Assembly: GCA_022560025.1 (NCBI GenBank)
Contig: JAFISE010000006.1
Coordinates: forward strand, 248,001 to 312,000
Length of the DNA stretch: 64,000 bases
DNA from: Stagonosporopsis chrysanthemi
Taxonomy: Eukaryota > Ascomycota > Dothideomycetes > Pleosporales > Didymellaceae
Direction: 5' to 3'
Shown here in pieces: positions 53,275 to 64,000 of the stretch (positions are counted from its first letter, which is position 1; every line of letters starts with the position of its first letter). Below the pieces are notes generated by a model that saw nothing but the letters and a program-made list of their open reading frames with translations, did not search any database and was not told where the DNA came from. A program made the translations under genes and the position numbers.

Positions 53275-54627
53275 ATGGCGTCCTCCTCAGGAACCCCGAT
53301 ACACGCGCTCATCAACTATGAAGACCCCTATGTCCAACCCCTCCTTCTGCGCGCCCTCTCCGCTCGCCTCCCTCCCATATCCTACAAACTAGTCAGTACC
53401 CTCGACGACCTGCCCGCCTCAACCCCCTGTCTCCAATTCGTGCAATACGAATCCATATCCTGGGATCTCTTGCTCTCCAACCCCTCTTTCCTGGCCAACG
53501 CCTACGTGATCCGCAAAGCGCTGATCCGGAAACACTACCTCAGCACCACGGTCGCCAACTGGATCACCAAGTACCCGGATAGCGTGCTGAAGCGGGGCGT
53601 CAAGCCGAGTGTGGAATTTGAAGTCGACTATGCGGAGTTCCTGGACGATGCGTTGGTGGAGGCGTGGGAGTTGAGGGAGAGTTGGGCCAGGAGCGAGGGG
53701 AAACAGGGTGAGGAGAGGGAGTGGTGGATTTTGAAGCCGGGGATGAGTGAGCGCGGGCAGGGAATCAGGTTGTTTTCGAGTGAGGAGGAACTCACGGAAA
53801 TTTTCGAGGAGTGGGATCCGGAGAGTGATGATGACGAGGAGGAGGAGGACGGGGATGCGAGGAGTGATGCAGATGGAGGCGAGGGGAATGGCATCATCAC
53901 AAGCCAACTACGGCACTTCGTCGCGCAGCCGTACATCCATCCCCCGCTGCTCCTCGCGCCCCCCGGCGAACCATCCCAGTTGAGGAAGTTCCACATCCGG
54001 ACGTACGTCCTCGCCTCCGGCGCGCTGAAGGTCTTTGTCTACAAACCCATGCTCGCGCTCTTCGCAGCACGTCCGTACTCGCCACCGTGGGAAACGGATT
54101 TCGTCTCCGCGGACAACCGCGACGACGCCATGCGCGCACACCTCACCAACACGTGTCTGCAGGACAGCGGCGACAGGGAGGGCTCTGTGGGGTTGTTCTG
54201 GAACCTGCCCGACGACATCGTCGCCCAACCCCCCTCCGCTCCTTCCATCACTGCCTCTTCAGACTGGAAATTCGCCATCTGGACTCAAATCAAGGACATC
54301 ACAGCCGCGACGTTCGAGGCTGCAGCGAGGGGGATGAGTATCCATTTCCAGCCGCTGCCAAACGCGTTTGAGGTCTTTGGGCTGGACTTCATGGTCGGCA
54401 TTGAGAGGGATGGGAGTCTGAATACGTATCTGCTGGAGGTCAATGCGTTTCCGGATTTCAGACAGACGGGTGATGAGTTGAGTGGGCTGGTGGAGGGGTT
54501 GTTTGAAGGTATTGTGGAGGAGGTTATTGCGCCGTTTTTTGGCGTGGAAGAGGAGGCTAGGAAGAAGGAGAGGGAGGGCGAGGAGGGCATGGTCAAGGTT
54601 CTGGATATCGATTTGGGGAGGCGGTAG
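53275..54627 (+). CDS. Tubulin-tyrosine-ligase-like protein
   Basis: A single exon of 450 residues from a strong start context (CACCATGGC). The TTL ATP-grasp core is present: FVQYESISWDLLLSNP, YVIRKALIRKHYLS, WWILKPGMSERGQGI (ATP-grasp Lys and glycine loop), HFVAQPYIHPPLL, KFHIRTYVLASG, NTCLQDSG, FGLDFMVG and LLEVNAFPDFRQT (metal ligands). An acidic insert (DPESDDDEEEEDGD) of about 30 residues breaks the fold near residue 185-215. The closest well-known fungal relative by motif order is yeast Pby1, a P-body-associated protein; whether this enzyme modifies tubulin or another protein is not known. Confidence 0.88.
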   Translation: MASSSGTPIHALINYEDPYVQPLLLRALSARLPPISYKLVSTLDDLPASTPCLQFVQYESISWDLLLSNPSFLANAYVIRKALIRKHYLSTTVANWITKYPDSVLKRGVKPSVEFEVDYAEFLDDALVEAWELRESWARSEGKQGEEREWWILKPGMSERGQGIRLFSSEEELTEIFEEWDPESDDDEEEEDGDARSDADGGEGNGIITSQLRHFVAQPYIHPPLLLAPPGEPSQLRKFHIRTYVLASGALKVFVYKPMLALFAARPYSPPWETDFVSADNRDDAMRAHLTNTCLQDSGDREGSVGLFWNLPDDIVAQPPSAPSITASSDWKFAIWTQIKDITAATFEAAARGMSIHFQPLPNAFEVFGLDFMVGIERDGSLNTYLLEVNAFPDFRQTGDELSGLVEGLFEGIVEEVIAPFFGVEEEARKKEREGEEGMVKVLDIDLGRR

Positions 54628-55399
54628 ATGCGGAAGTGGATAGGCAAGAGTGGTGAGAAGATTGATTTTGTCATTCTGCGCAGGCCTTTCAGAGGGAATG
54701 AGCAGGGAAGGTGAGATGAGATACAGAAGAAAGTAAGTCTATGTCTCAACCATGCTCGGCAGATTCTTAGTATTTCATGCGTTGCCAGCGATGGTAAGCA
54801 GAGATTGCGATGGGGCTGTTGGCCATCTTGCGTGTTGCGCGCAACCTGGACTACTAGGCCCCGTCGCGACAAGGCTTTTGCCAAAGTTAGCTTACCTATA
54901 CAGGATGTTGATTCTGCAGAGTGGTTGCTTGTACCAACCATTTCCGCAGCCAGTATAACGTTAAAATGTTCATAAAGCATTAATCTGATTAGAACCATCA
55001 TAGCGGCCTTCTCTGCTTTAACAGCAGTTGCGGTGTTTAATTAACAGCACTGAAGGTTGACTGCGGCGCGGACTAACTTAAATTTACTGAGTGAGCACCA
55101 TTGACTACAGCATTTGCACATCTAAGCTGTTCAACCGGCCTCAGGATACCCTCGCAAGTCAATAGCTTCACTGGCCGATTGTGCTTTCTGATACAACAAC
55201 GGCGGCTTCACTGCAGATATCCTCACCCGTAGCTTCACTTCAGCTCTGACAGCTTCACTCTACTCATCAGGCGCAGCGAAACAATGAGTGAAATTAGCAG
55301 ACGGCGCAGGCTCATACAAACACCCTTTCCGGGTCGATATGTTCGCTTCCCCAATTACACCCCCCTCACACCTTCTCAACGCCACAAAGACCACCCAGA
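54628..55399. other. Intergenic spacer
   Basis: 772 bp, partly AT-rich near 54.95-55.1 kb. No gene recognised. Confidence 0.5.
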
Positions 55400-55735
55400 A
55401 TGTCTTCCACCAACACCCTCCCTCCATCCGGCAACGGCACCATCCGCACGACAGCGCAGTGGTCACACACACTCACCAGCAACCCCCATCAAACCGCCTA
55501 CATTGTCGAGATTACATTGCCACCGCCATCAAAGTGGCGTGTCTGCACCATGGCCGAGGCGCTGTTTTACCAGGAGAGCGGGTACCAGGTCTGGCGGGTT
55601 GACGGCCGTAGGGTTAGGCTTGGGAGGAAGATTGGGTCAGGTGCGACTGCGGCTAATGGCGCTGGATCGGAGCTGAGGGATGCTGGGGTCGAGGTGTCTA
55701 CCATGTATAATGAGTGGATTGTGGATGGTGAGTAG
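55400..55735 (+). CDS. Small hypothetical protein
   Basis: A single open frame of 111 residues (MSSTNTLPPSGNGTIRTT...). The middle looks like ordered protein: HQTAYIVEITLPPPSKWRVC, MAEALFYQESGYQVWRVDGR. No membrane, signal or known motif. Composition and third-base GC resemble nearby genes, which is why it is kept, but I cannot exclude a chance frame or an exon of a longer gene. Confidence 0.45.
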   Translation: MSSTNTLPPSGNGTIRTTAQWSHTLTSNPHQTAYIVEITLPPPSKWRVCTMAEALFYQESGYQVWRVDGRRVRLGRKIGSGATAANGAGSELRDAGVEVSTMYNEWIVDGE

Positions 55736-56776
55736 GTCCTGAGGGCGATGAGGGATGGGCATCGTTGGTGAGCCCAGGTGGTGAAAGGGATGATAAAGAT
55801 AACTAAGTGTCTGAGGGCGGTAGTGGAAAATTGGACTCATATGTTTGTTTCTCGTGTCGTTGCTGTTGAAGTCTCACGCCGGCAATGTGTAGATGTTGGC
55901 CCTCAAGATTTACATGAGACTTCTCATTGATGTGGCAGCAATTTCTTGGTCTCTTCTGACGTTTCAAAAAGGAGTATGACTTTCTCTTCAGTGATATGTG
56001 GGGGTCGATGCAGGAGTCCCACAACGTACATACGAGAAGTAAGTTGTCTGGAGGAAGGAGCCATTCAGCAACGGTGCTACTCGGAACTGTCCTTGGTTTT
56101 GATCAACTTGGACCTGCAATAATCAGTTCAGAAGAAGAATGTATAAGCTTCAGTATTTCAGGACGGCCTGTACCGTGCTCCCTTAAATGACATGCTTTGG
56201 CGTGACCAAGTTCGTCAAGGATCTAGTACTAAGGTGCATGTAAGGCGTCTTGCTTCTTTTGTCCACGCTGGTCTCCGAATCAGATAGGAGCTTCAACAGC
56301 CTATCTCGTCCTCAGTAGTGAAGCCCAAAGACGTTTAAGTCGAGCTGGTGAAGCAGGGCCGAATGTCGGTCCAAGCACCTCGCGGGCAGGATGGCTGCGG
56401 AAGGGTCATTTGTTACGCCCTTTCATAGCACGCGCGTGACCCTCTGTTGATATCTTGGCTTTTCGTATCTGGGATTCGCGCAGCAGTATACATTCTGTTG
56501 CTAGATTTCATGCTTCGAGACGGTGAGGCACCGGATGAAACCAGGGATGGCGGCCACGCGAGCAATGACGCACCTCATCTCTCACGATACATGTGACCAG
56601 CAGCAAAACAATCCAGACAGCCCCTATAAGCCACGCAGCGCCTCCCTGCGGCCCCGCAAAAACATCAGAGCAGAGCAAGACCAGCCTCTCATACGCAGGG
56701 CCCGCTGATGACGCGCCGCGAGGACCCGTAATCGTCAGCCCGCTCGCTACCGAAAGTTGCTGTCAAGAGCCGCTAA
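55736..56776. other. Intergenic, promoter of the Lpl1-like gene
   Basis: 1041 bp. The frame of the next gene's second exon is open backwards to 56593, but that part is out of frame with the chosen first exon and not protein-like. No gene recognised. Confidence 0.5.
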
Positions 56777-59700
56777 ATGCTGCTCACGCCTCGCACCTAT
56801 TCCCTCGCGCAGACCGACTCGCGTCCCGGGGCTTCGTATTTCCTGCTTACGCCTTCGCAAAAGGAGATCCAGGCCGAGGAACAGCGCGCGCGCAAGATGC
56901 TGCTGCTGCACCAGACGGGCAGCGTCAAGGTGGGCGAGGTTGTGCGGTAGGTCTAAGATGCCCGCGGAAGCCGACCCAGTTTGGGGTCGCAGCCAGTGCT
57001 AAGACATGTTCATGCAGGTACACGGTGACATACACCCCAAGCGAAGACCGCATCCTCCCTGCGCCTGCCTTCCTGCATGTCCGCATACGTAACACCTCTG
57101 CCTTGCCGCTGCGAGCCGCCTATCTCCACGGCCCCTACACCGTCCATGTCGCCGCATACCCCTCCACTTTCCACCCGAACAAAAAGGCAGAGTCGCCCAG
57201 GACCTACGGCGTTCCTGAGTTCGAGCCGAATCTCAAGGCCGGAGGCTACTGGAACGCCAGGCTGACGGTGCCTGAGCATATCAGACAAGGCGACGAGTGG
57301 AGGAACTTCGACGGCACCCCCAAGAGCGCGACATGGATTATTGAGGTCGACTCTCAGATCATCTTCTCCAACTCGGCGTCTGTGAACTATGAGCTGCTGG
57401 TAGCCCGTGACGAGAGGTCCCTCGATCTAGGCTTCACGGCTGTCACAGGAAATAGCTCTGGAGCCCCCGGAAAGGTCCAGGATCACCAGCAAGGCAAGAA
57501 GTCGCATACTTCACACCATCCTGCGCAGCCAAAGGGCGTCTTCTCCAAGGCAATCAAATTGGTTGTTGACGACACCACAAGTCTGTGGAACAAGCCAGAG
57601 CTCCCGGAGGACAAAGAAGAAGAGAGCGACAGGCGCAAGTCGAAGGATGTGGAGACAGAGCATAAGGAGGACACCCGCAAGCAGAAGAATGTCCACCTTG
57701 TCATGGTCACGCACGGGCTGCACAGTAATCTCGGTGCTGATATGCTGTACTTGAAAGAGAGCATCGATGCGACCGCAAAGCAGGCCCGTGAAGACCGAAG
57801 AAGACGGCGACAGGAGCAAAGAGGACAGAAGCCAAAGAACGACAGCAAAGACGCCGCTTCCACAGCGCCTCTCTCTGGCGGTCAAGAAGATATAACAGAT
57901 GAAGAGGCGGACGATGACGAAGAAGACGTCATTGTTCGCGGCTTCGATGGCAATGTTGTTCGCACAGAACGTGGCATCCAGTATCTAGGCAAGCGGCTCG
58001 CCAAGCACGTGCTGCGACTCACCTACCCAGACCAGCCATACCTACCGATTAAGAAGTCCGTGGGACAAAAGCTGAACCCATTCTCGCCAGTAAAGGATAA
58101 GCCGACCGATGGGGAGCCGATTCACGAAGGAAGTGGTATCCGTTTCAAACCTTACTTGCAGAAACGCAAACGGGCCTACAAGTTCACCAGCATCAGTTTT
58201 ATTGGACACTCGTTAGGAGGACTCATTCAAACGTATGCTATAGCGTACATTTACAAACACTCACCCCAGTTCTTCGAGCATATCAAACCCATCAACTTCA
58301 TTGCCATGGCATCTCCTATGCTGGGTCTCAGCAACGAAAATCCTATGTATATCAAGTTCGCTCTCGATTTCGGCTTGGTAGGCAGGACAGGACAGGACCT
58401 CGGTCTGACTTGGAGAGCACCAACGCTGGCGAAGAGTGGATGGACTGCTATGGTGAGTGGGTTTGGTGGACAGTCTCAACACCACGAGCAGGAAGACCCC
58501 GGAACCAAGCCGCTTCTCAGGATCTTACCGACTGGACCTGCGCACGTGGTGCTGCGCATGTTCCGTAATCGTACCGTGTACTCTAATGTCGTCAATGATG
58601 GTGTTGTGCCACTCCGTACGAGTTGTCTTCTGTTCCTAGATTGGCGAGGTCTAGGCAAGGTCGAGAAAGCTCGAAGAGAGAACGGGTTGATTGGGAGTGT
58701 TGCTGTTTGGGGCTTCAGTCAATTATCAGGTCAGAACTCATCGCCCAACCCGTCAAGAATTGGCTTCCAGAACGACAACGACGAGGCAGATTCGCCATCA
58801 GGCAATGGTGATGATACTGCTGTACCACTGCCCGGTGCAGATGTTACAAACGAGGATGACAGGGTGACTGCTTCGGAACCCGCAGCTCACCAATTCTTGG
58901 ACGGGCGGAAGCACGACCCGGGGGAAACAGTACAGGGCAATCCTGGCGTGCCAGCTTCCGATCAGTATTTCCAACCACAGAACACTCTGATGCAGTGGTG
59001 GAGCTATATCCGGCCAACCGGCAAGCATACTTCAAGAGACAAGAAGATGTTCACGCGAAGTCAGACGATTTTCAAAGATGATGACGAGCAGGAATCTGCT
59101 GGTGAAGGAGCATCCTCGCAAGCCACACAGTCACAGAAACGACCAATAGCATCACGTGGTGATTCGACTCTCGACCCGTCGAAGAACTCAGCGGCACCAC
59201 CAAAGACAACAATTTTCGAGTCTGCGGGAGACATCATCAATCCGCCTGTTCCCCCATTGTCGTGGATTATCGACCCCTCCACTCGCGCCCGTACAATCTT
59301 CCACGACCGTGTCTACCACCCAGAAGACATTCCGCCACCTCCTGCGAGGAAGAGATCCAACAACCGTACCTTCTCTGGCGAGAGCCTCACATCGCAGGCT
59401 TCTACCCAGACTTCCGATGAAACCATGCGCGTGGAAGAGAAGATCGCGCGTGCGTACCACAAAGATCTTTCGTGGAGAAAGGTTCTTGTCCGTCTCGAAC
59501 CTGATGCGCACAACAACATTGTTGTGCGCCGCATGTTCGCTAACGCGTATGGATGGCCCGTCATCAAGCATCTATGTGACACCCACTTCGCAGACACATA
59601 CTCAGCACAGACACGTGACGAGCAAGAGCCTGCGCTTGATCGCGCCAAGGGTATCACAGATCCTGTGAAGGAGGATGGTGAACACGTCAAGGGCCAAGAA

Positions 59701-60336
59701 GACACTCAACCGCCGATTGAGCGCACGGAAAGCGAGCTCAGGGAAGTTCGTGACGAACTGGCTCCGCTCGGGAATTCGTTCAAGTCACCTAAGCGCATGA
59801 ACACAGCAGATTCTATTCGCAGCACTAGCTCAGCAGATTGGGACAACTACTTTGACGGCGCAACGAGCGACGAGGATGATGACAACGACGAGCGCAATGC
59901 AGTCCAGAAGTTCCTGCAGCTCGGGTATCCACGCGCAGCAAAGGCTCCCACATCTCCAGGTCTACCACGTACGCCAAACAGTACAGGTACGTCCGATGCA
60001 GAGATCTCTGACTTCCTGACTCGAGGTCCTGAAGCGGCTCAGTCGACACCAACTGTGGATATTCATCGGGGCCTAGGTGCAAGTGCAAGACAGCCAAGCA
60101 AGGCAAGTAAAGAGCCGGACTCGCAGCAGCCGCTTGGTGGTCAAACTGTTCTTCCTCCCGGCCACCAAGTTGGTACAAGCCCACCAGCCAGTCCATCACT
60201 GCATCTCAGCGATGTGGGCCTGAGGCGGTCGCTAGAAGGCAGTCCTGATCCTAACAGAGCCCCTGCTGGTGGCAGTGGAGTTATTGAGCAGGTGGCGAGG
60301 TCGGTGGGAAAGGCAAAGGATAGGGAGCGCTCGTAG
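56777..60336 (+). CDS. DUF676 lipase, Lpl1-like
   Basis: Two exons (56777..56946, 57018..60336) give 1162 residues joined as KVGEVVR/YTVTYTP (GTAGGT donor). The N-terminus (YFLLTPSQKEIQAEEQRARK, then a beta-rich domain with YLHGPYTVHVAAYP) precedes an alpha/beta hydrolase of DUF676 type: LVMVTHGLHSNLGADMLYL near 287 and ISFIGHSLGGLIQTYA with the nucleophile Ser near 453, then FIAMASPMLGLS. A basic-acidic linker of about 130 residues splits these two blocks. The long C-terminal half is mostly disordered, with a conserved-looking island (RVEEKIARAYHKDLSWRKVLVRLEPDAHNNI, NAYGWPVIKHL). Yeast Lpl1 is a lipid-droplet phospholipase; the same role is inferred here from the shared hydrolase core. Confidence 0.88.
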
Positions 60337-60709
60337 TGTGGGTGGTTTAGGAGATGAATGTGTTGCTTTTCAATTGTTTGCGTTCAGGCGACTGCATGGT
60401 TACGGTTAAATATACCCAGAATCTGATACATGGTTCGTATAGATACCTCTACTGCTCTTTTGTCGTCCGTCTCTTCTGTTATTTCTACCATGTTGCTCGG
60501 GCGACGTCATCAGCGTGTTGTCCTTTCCCCATTCACTCTCTTTCACTGCGCGGTACACGTGTTTTGAGCCAGTCGACAATAACAAACTGTCGTGTCTTTC
60601 CCGAACGCTCTTCGTTGTCGCTTCACTGCAACACTTTTCGTCACGTCCATTCCAGTCCGCCCGATCTTGTCACATTGCAAGCAACACCGTTGGAGCGGTG
60701 CCATTCACA
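60337..60709. other. Intergenic and leader of the next gene
   Basis: 373 bp. The next gene's frame is open back to 60515 without a protein-like sequence. Probably promoter and 5' UTR. Confidence 0.5.
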
Positions 60710-62999
60710 ATGTCAGGTGGAGCCAAGAAGAACACGCCTGCCCAATGGGTCGGCGGCCAACGACGCAAGCTGGTCCGCCGAAACCACTCAAACGCAGGCC
60801 CACCACGATCTAGCACTATGCCTGTGCTCACTCCAGCTTCGGCTGCTGCGAGCTTGGTGAGCAGTGTCAACGCTGTGGGTTCTGCTTATGTGACAGACAG
60901 ACAGTCAGAAGACAGCTTCGATCAGCACCCAACTCAGGACAAAATGGAGTCACAAGGCATCCACAACAGGATGCAGAAGCAGGGTCTGTTCCACTCCAAG
61001 AAGCCGAAGACGCTCGACCCCCAGAATGCGTCCACCCAGCAGCTACTGTCACCGTTGCCAGCGTCCACGCCAACCAAAGCTGCGAGATTCTTTGGTCTTG
61101 AAGAAAAAACTGCGGTTGCCTCCGAGAGTCCACGTCGCGTCAGATTCGAAGACGGGTTCACTACTGACCACCTTCCAATCGAGGCTCCGGTTAGACCAGC
61201 ACTCAAAAAACGAACATTCATACCCCTGCTAACACGACTCAAGTTAGGTGCAAGCAGACAGAGTCGGTTCAAAGAAGAGGATGTGGAGCCAGACGAGCCA
61301 AAGCAGTGGAAGACCTCCAAAGGTCTCCGCATGCTCATCCCAGAGTTTGCAAGTCCAAGACGCTCACCGGTAGAGCGGACCAAGGCTGCGACGACTCGAT
61401 TCGCCCTTGACGACGATGAGGATGACGTTAGCAATGACAGTGTCGTTGACCCCGACGAACCCCACTTCGATATGCTATCTGCGCCTCGATCTATGGCAGC
61501 CGAGTCAAAACCTCGTCGTACACGTAAGAGAAACCCTAAGGTCCTTGAGATCATGCGGCCCATAACCGAGTCTTCATCTGAATATCTTCATCTAGTGTTT
61601 CGTAATAGTGAGGAAGTGACAGAGCTGGGCATCATCTCCGAGTACCAACGCGACGATGACGCAGACAACGCTGAACACCCTCAAGACTTCCAACCACACG
61701 TGGCCGCCCCTTTGATTCATCGTACTCAGGATGAGACCAAAGTTGCCAAGACTCGCCCGTTTGAGCTTGACGTTGCCGATCTCTCACCGTCAGATGATGT
61801 CCACGATGAAGGAATGCCTGATGAGGAGCACGTCCGCGTTGTACATCCAGGTAACAAACTCGACTTGAAGCGAGCGTGCGAGCAACGTGGAGACAATTCA
61901 CACCTCCGAAGTCCACTCCAGAAATTCGAAGATGCCTGCCTCGATGCAACTGAAGAAGAGATGCAAGCTATAGCTCTTCAGAAGAAACTAGACAGAATGA
62001 AGGCTGACAGGGAGGCAATGGATGTCGAAATCGCGTTTCTGAGACGTGAGCATGAGAAGCTGAAGCTCGGCTTCGATACTGTTCTTGCTGGCACGCAGAA
62101 GCACAGGAAAGCAGAAAGCGATGAAGACAAGGATGAAGATGACCAGGTGTCGCTTTGCAGCAGCATTGACACTGATGAAGAGCCTACAGTTCATGAGGCG
62201 AAGGTAGTGACGTTCACCAGAATTATGCCAGGCATGGTAAAACTCGTAGACATCCCGCCAAGGAAGAAGAAGCCTGCCTCCCAAATCGACAGCAGCACTA
62301 CCTTACTTGACAGGCCTGCAAGACTCGAGCACAAGAATAATCTGGCCGCGGCAGCATCAACTGAGAATTCATCTCCAGTAAGTGTGAGTGTCTCCCTCCA
62401 TTTTGCGTTCCATGAACCCACTAACAGTTCCTCAGCCTCTCATCACTCTCACCCATCACCAAGACCCGGATTGTACAGACAAGCCAAAGAAGTCAAAGTT
62501 AACGCGCGACGAGTCTCGACTGCTTGTTCAGAATTGGGTCACAGACTATAACAGAACAGAGCAGCGACCCATCTCTACTCGCATCGACCCTGACGTGCTT
62601 GCTGATCAGGAGACTCCGCCTGCCCCTTTCCCGAAGAGCGACGAGAGCCTATCCACACCGCCGATCAACTCCCACTCTGACAATCGTAAGGATAAGAAGC
62701 CGTTCCAGAAGCATTACTGTTTTGAAAACAGCCATATTTTTCGCCCAGTCGATCTTAAGACTATGCCAGACGACACTATTGTCAATTCTCTTGAGGTCAG
62801 GCCTTATCTCCGGCCCTACACTGGTATCAAACAACGTGTGAAGATTCCTGTTCTCTGCGAGAAGTGTTCCGAGGACTGCGATGAGAACGTGTGGAAGTGT
62901 GCATTCGATGTCTGCCGCATGGTCGTCTGTGAGACTTGTGCGGAGATGATGGAAGCTGAGCGGCAGCAGAAAGCTGTCAGAGGCTGGAAGTACAAGTGA
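60710..62999 (+). CDS. Large protein with C-terminal Cys-rich motif, unknown function
   Basis: Two exons (60710..62377, 62436..62999; GTAAGT donor, CTAAC...CTCAG acceptor) give 743 residues. The N-terminal part is basic and disordered (MSGGAKKNTPAQWVGGQRRK). Mid-protein has an acidic Asp/Glu stretch near 240 and a coiled coil near 410-460 (EEEMQAIALQKKLDRMKADRE, FLRREHEKLKLGF). The C-terminus has paired cysteines, VLCEKCSEDCDENVWKCAFDVCRMVVCETC, spaced like a small zinc-binding knuckle, followed by a helix (MMEAERQQKAVRGWKYK). I do not recognise the family. A nuclear or chromatin role would suit the composition but is a guess. Confidence 0.8.
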
Positions 63000-63389
63000 A
63001 GCAAACACTGACAACAGTGACTTGCTTCTTGGTTGAGTACCTCGTACAGCAAGCTGAACACTTTCAGGATGGCAACTGGTCAGGAAACATATCAGTTGTC
63101 AATTGCGGGACGTGTCTCATTGGAAGGCTTGCTTTTGTCGACTGGAGGTTTCACACAACGAGCTGAGCATCAATATCAGTGTCGACATGGAACAAAAAGA
63201 ATTGACTAAATCACGTCATGTGCTATTCCCTGCTGCGTACGACTGATGGTGATCTTGCCTCTCACCTTAGCACCTTCACCTCACCACACTCACCTAGTCT
63301 TCCACTAGCTTGCACTAGCGTTTCGCATCATCTCTATCGTACCAGTCACCACTGATTTCATTCTTACGTCTTATCTACAAGTACCCAAA
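63000..63389. other. Intergenic, promoter of the BTB gene
   Basis: 390 bp between tandem genes. A run of CACCT-type pyrimidine sequence at 63.25-63.31 kb looks leader-like. Nothing else seen. Confidence 0.5.
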
Positions 63390-64000
63390 ATGCCTCAATT
63401 AAGGGACATTCCTTCGAAAGCAGCGATAGCATTCTCGGCCATGAAACCCGCACCTAACAGGCCTCCACGGATGGACAATATGGCGGTGATGCCGGGCGCT
63501 CAGCCAAACTACTCTGACGTGCTAATAAGGCTGTAAGCACAGCTATGTATCACTTTGAATTTGACTAAAAGACGCAGAATTCAGGGCCCCGTTGCGCGTG
63601 TCAATGTTGGCACGGCTCCGTACATCGACACCTATAACATTCGTGTGGAGCTTCTCAGATATCATTCAGTCCACTTTGATGCTGAGATCAAACGCATCAA
63701 AATTTCTGATGAGGGGGTTGAGAGGAACAAAAAACGGAAGCTGTCTGAAGGGCCAGTTTTGAAGGTGGAAGATGAGGAGGGCGAGAGGAACCAGAACGGA
63801 ACCCACAGAGAAGGTGATATATCTATCGACCTCCCAAGCGTGGAGCTGAAGGTGTTTGAGCTGTTCATGAAGTTTGTGTACATGGGTTCTTACCCACCCG
63901 ACGTCGATGCTCATCACCCCGTCACGCACCAGCCTTTGGTTGACATCGGGACCCACGCAAAGGATTATGTCTCGCCTTATGCTTCCACAATGCCTCAAGC
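63390..64000 (+). CDS. BTB/POZ-type protein, cut by the window end
   Basis: Exon 1 is 63390..63532 and exon 2 starts at 63578 (CTGTAAGC donor, TTTGACTAAAAGACGCAG acceptor), joined as YSDVLIR-L/IQGPVARVNVG. The visible 188 residues include the opening of a BTB-like domain (YSDVLIRL), a Tyr-Asn-Ile-Arg-type strand (YIDTYNIRVELLRYHSVHFD), a basic KNKKRK patch and DLPSVELKVFELFMKFVYMGSYP, which matches the BTB helix pair around VFELFLEWLYTG-like segments. BTB proteins mediate dimerisation or Cullin3 binding. The frame is open at position 64000, so the product is partial. Confidence 0.75.

Noticed and set aside
60515..60709. N-terminal extension of the 743-residue protein
   Set aside because: The residues are leader-like and the strong in-frame ATG at 60710 begins a basic, plausible N-terminus.

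Overview
The window is nuclear DNA of a filamentous ascomycete (Pezizomycotina). A Dothideomycete is my best guess, but that rests on overall gene flavour and not on a marker. The evidence is short introns (mostly about 45-100 nt) with GTANGT-type donors and CTAAC/CTGAC branch points, genes closely packed on both strands, and fungal-type proteins: the DASH subunit Duo1, the Swi3-domain Csm3, galactokinase, Dap1, a fungal APH-type kinase and a rhamnogalacturonan acetylesterase. I see no transposon, rRNA, tRNA or CRISPR array. Exon boundaries below were set by hand from splice signals and reading-frame continuity.

Layout. 0.1-3.5 kb: CSM3 (minus) and the THO subunit HPR1 (plus) share a divergent promoter. 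3.5-14.7 kb: a homeobox regulator sits alone in about 9.5 kb of non-coding DNA, which holds an upstream-ORF-rich leader, homopolymer runs and two inverted heptamer arrays. 14.7-20.7 kb: eIF4G, then a small four-exon LEA-like gene. 21.1-25.5 kb: metallo-beta-lactamase-fold hydrolase, intradiol ring-cleavage dioxygenase and DUF3445/HRQ heme protein. 26.5-32.5 kb: RER1, mitochondrial enoyl-CoA hydratase, ferric reductase, a 94-residue basic protein and DAP1. 33.6-43.5 kb: a Pmp3-like membrane protein and a coiled-coil protein in close tandem, a C2H2 zinc-finger gene, a secreted CE12 esterase, another coiled-coil protein, an APH-type kinase without a resolvable 5' end and an orphan ORF facing away from it. 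43.6-54.6 kb: galactokinase, DUO1, a conserved-looking nuclear protein, RNase H2 subunit B, MCM10 and a tubulin-tyrosine-ligase-like protein. 55.4-64 kb: a small ORF, an Lpl1-like DUF676 lipase, a 743-residue protein with a Cys-rich tail and a BTB-type gene cut by the window end.

Themes. Chromosome-replication and segregation genes recur (CSM3, RNH202, MCM10, DUO1). Their promoters contain ACGCG cores of the kind bound by MBF-type G1/S regulators, five of them within 47 bp between RNH202 and MCM10. Heme and iron functions also recur (dioxygenase, DUF3445, ferric reductase, Dap1), but these genes are spread among housekeeping genes and do not form a convincing cluster. No clearly novel defence or mobile system is visible. 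The most checkable oddities are the shared MCB-like promoter, the inverted heptamer arrays, the head-to-head junction at about 43.15 kb, the same-frame Pmp3-like/coiled-coil pair, and the 65-codon upstream ORF ending one base before the dioxygenase start.
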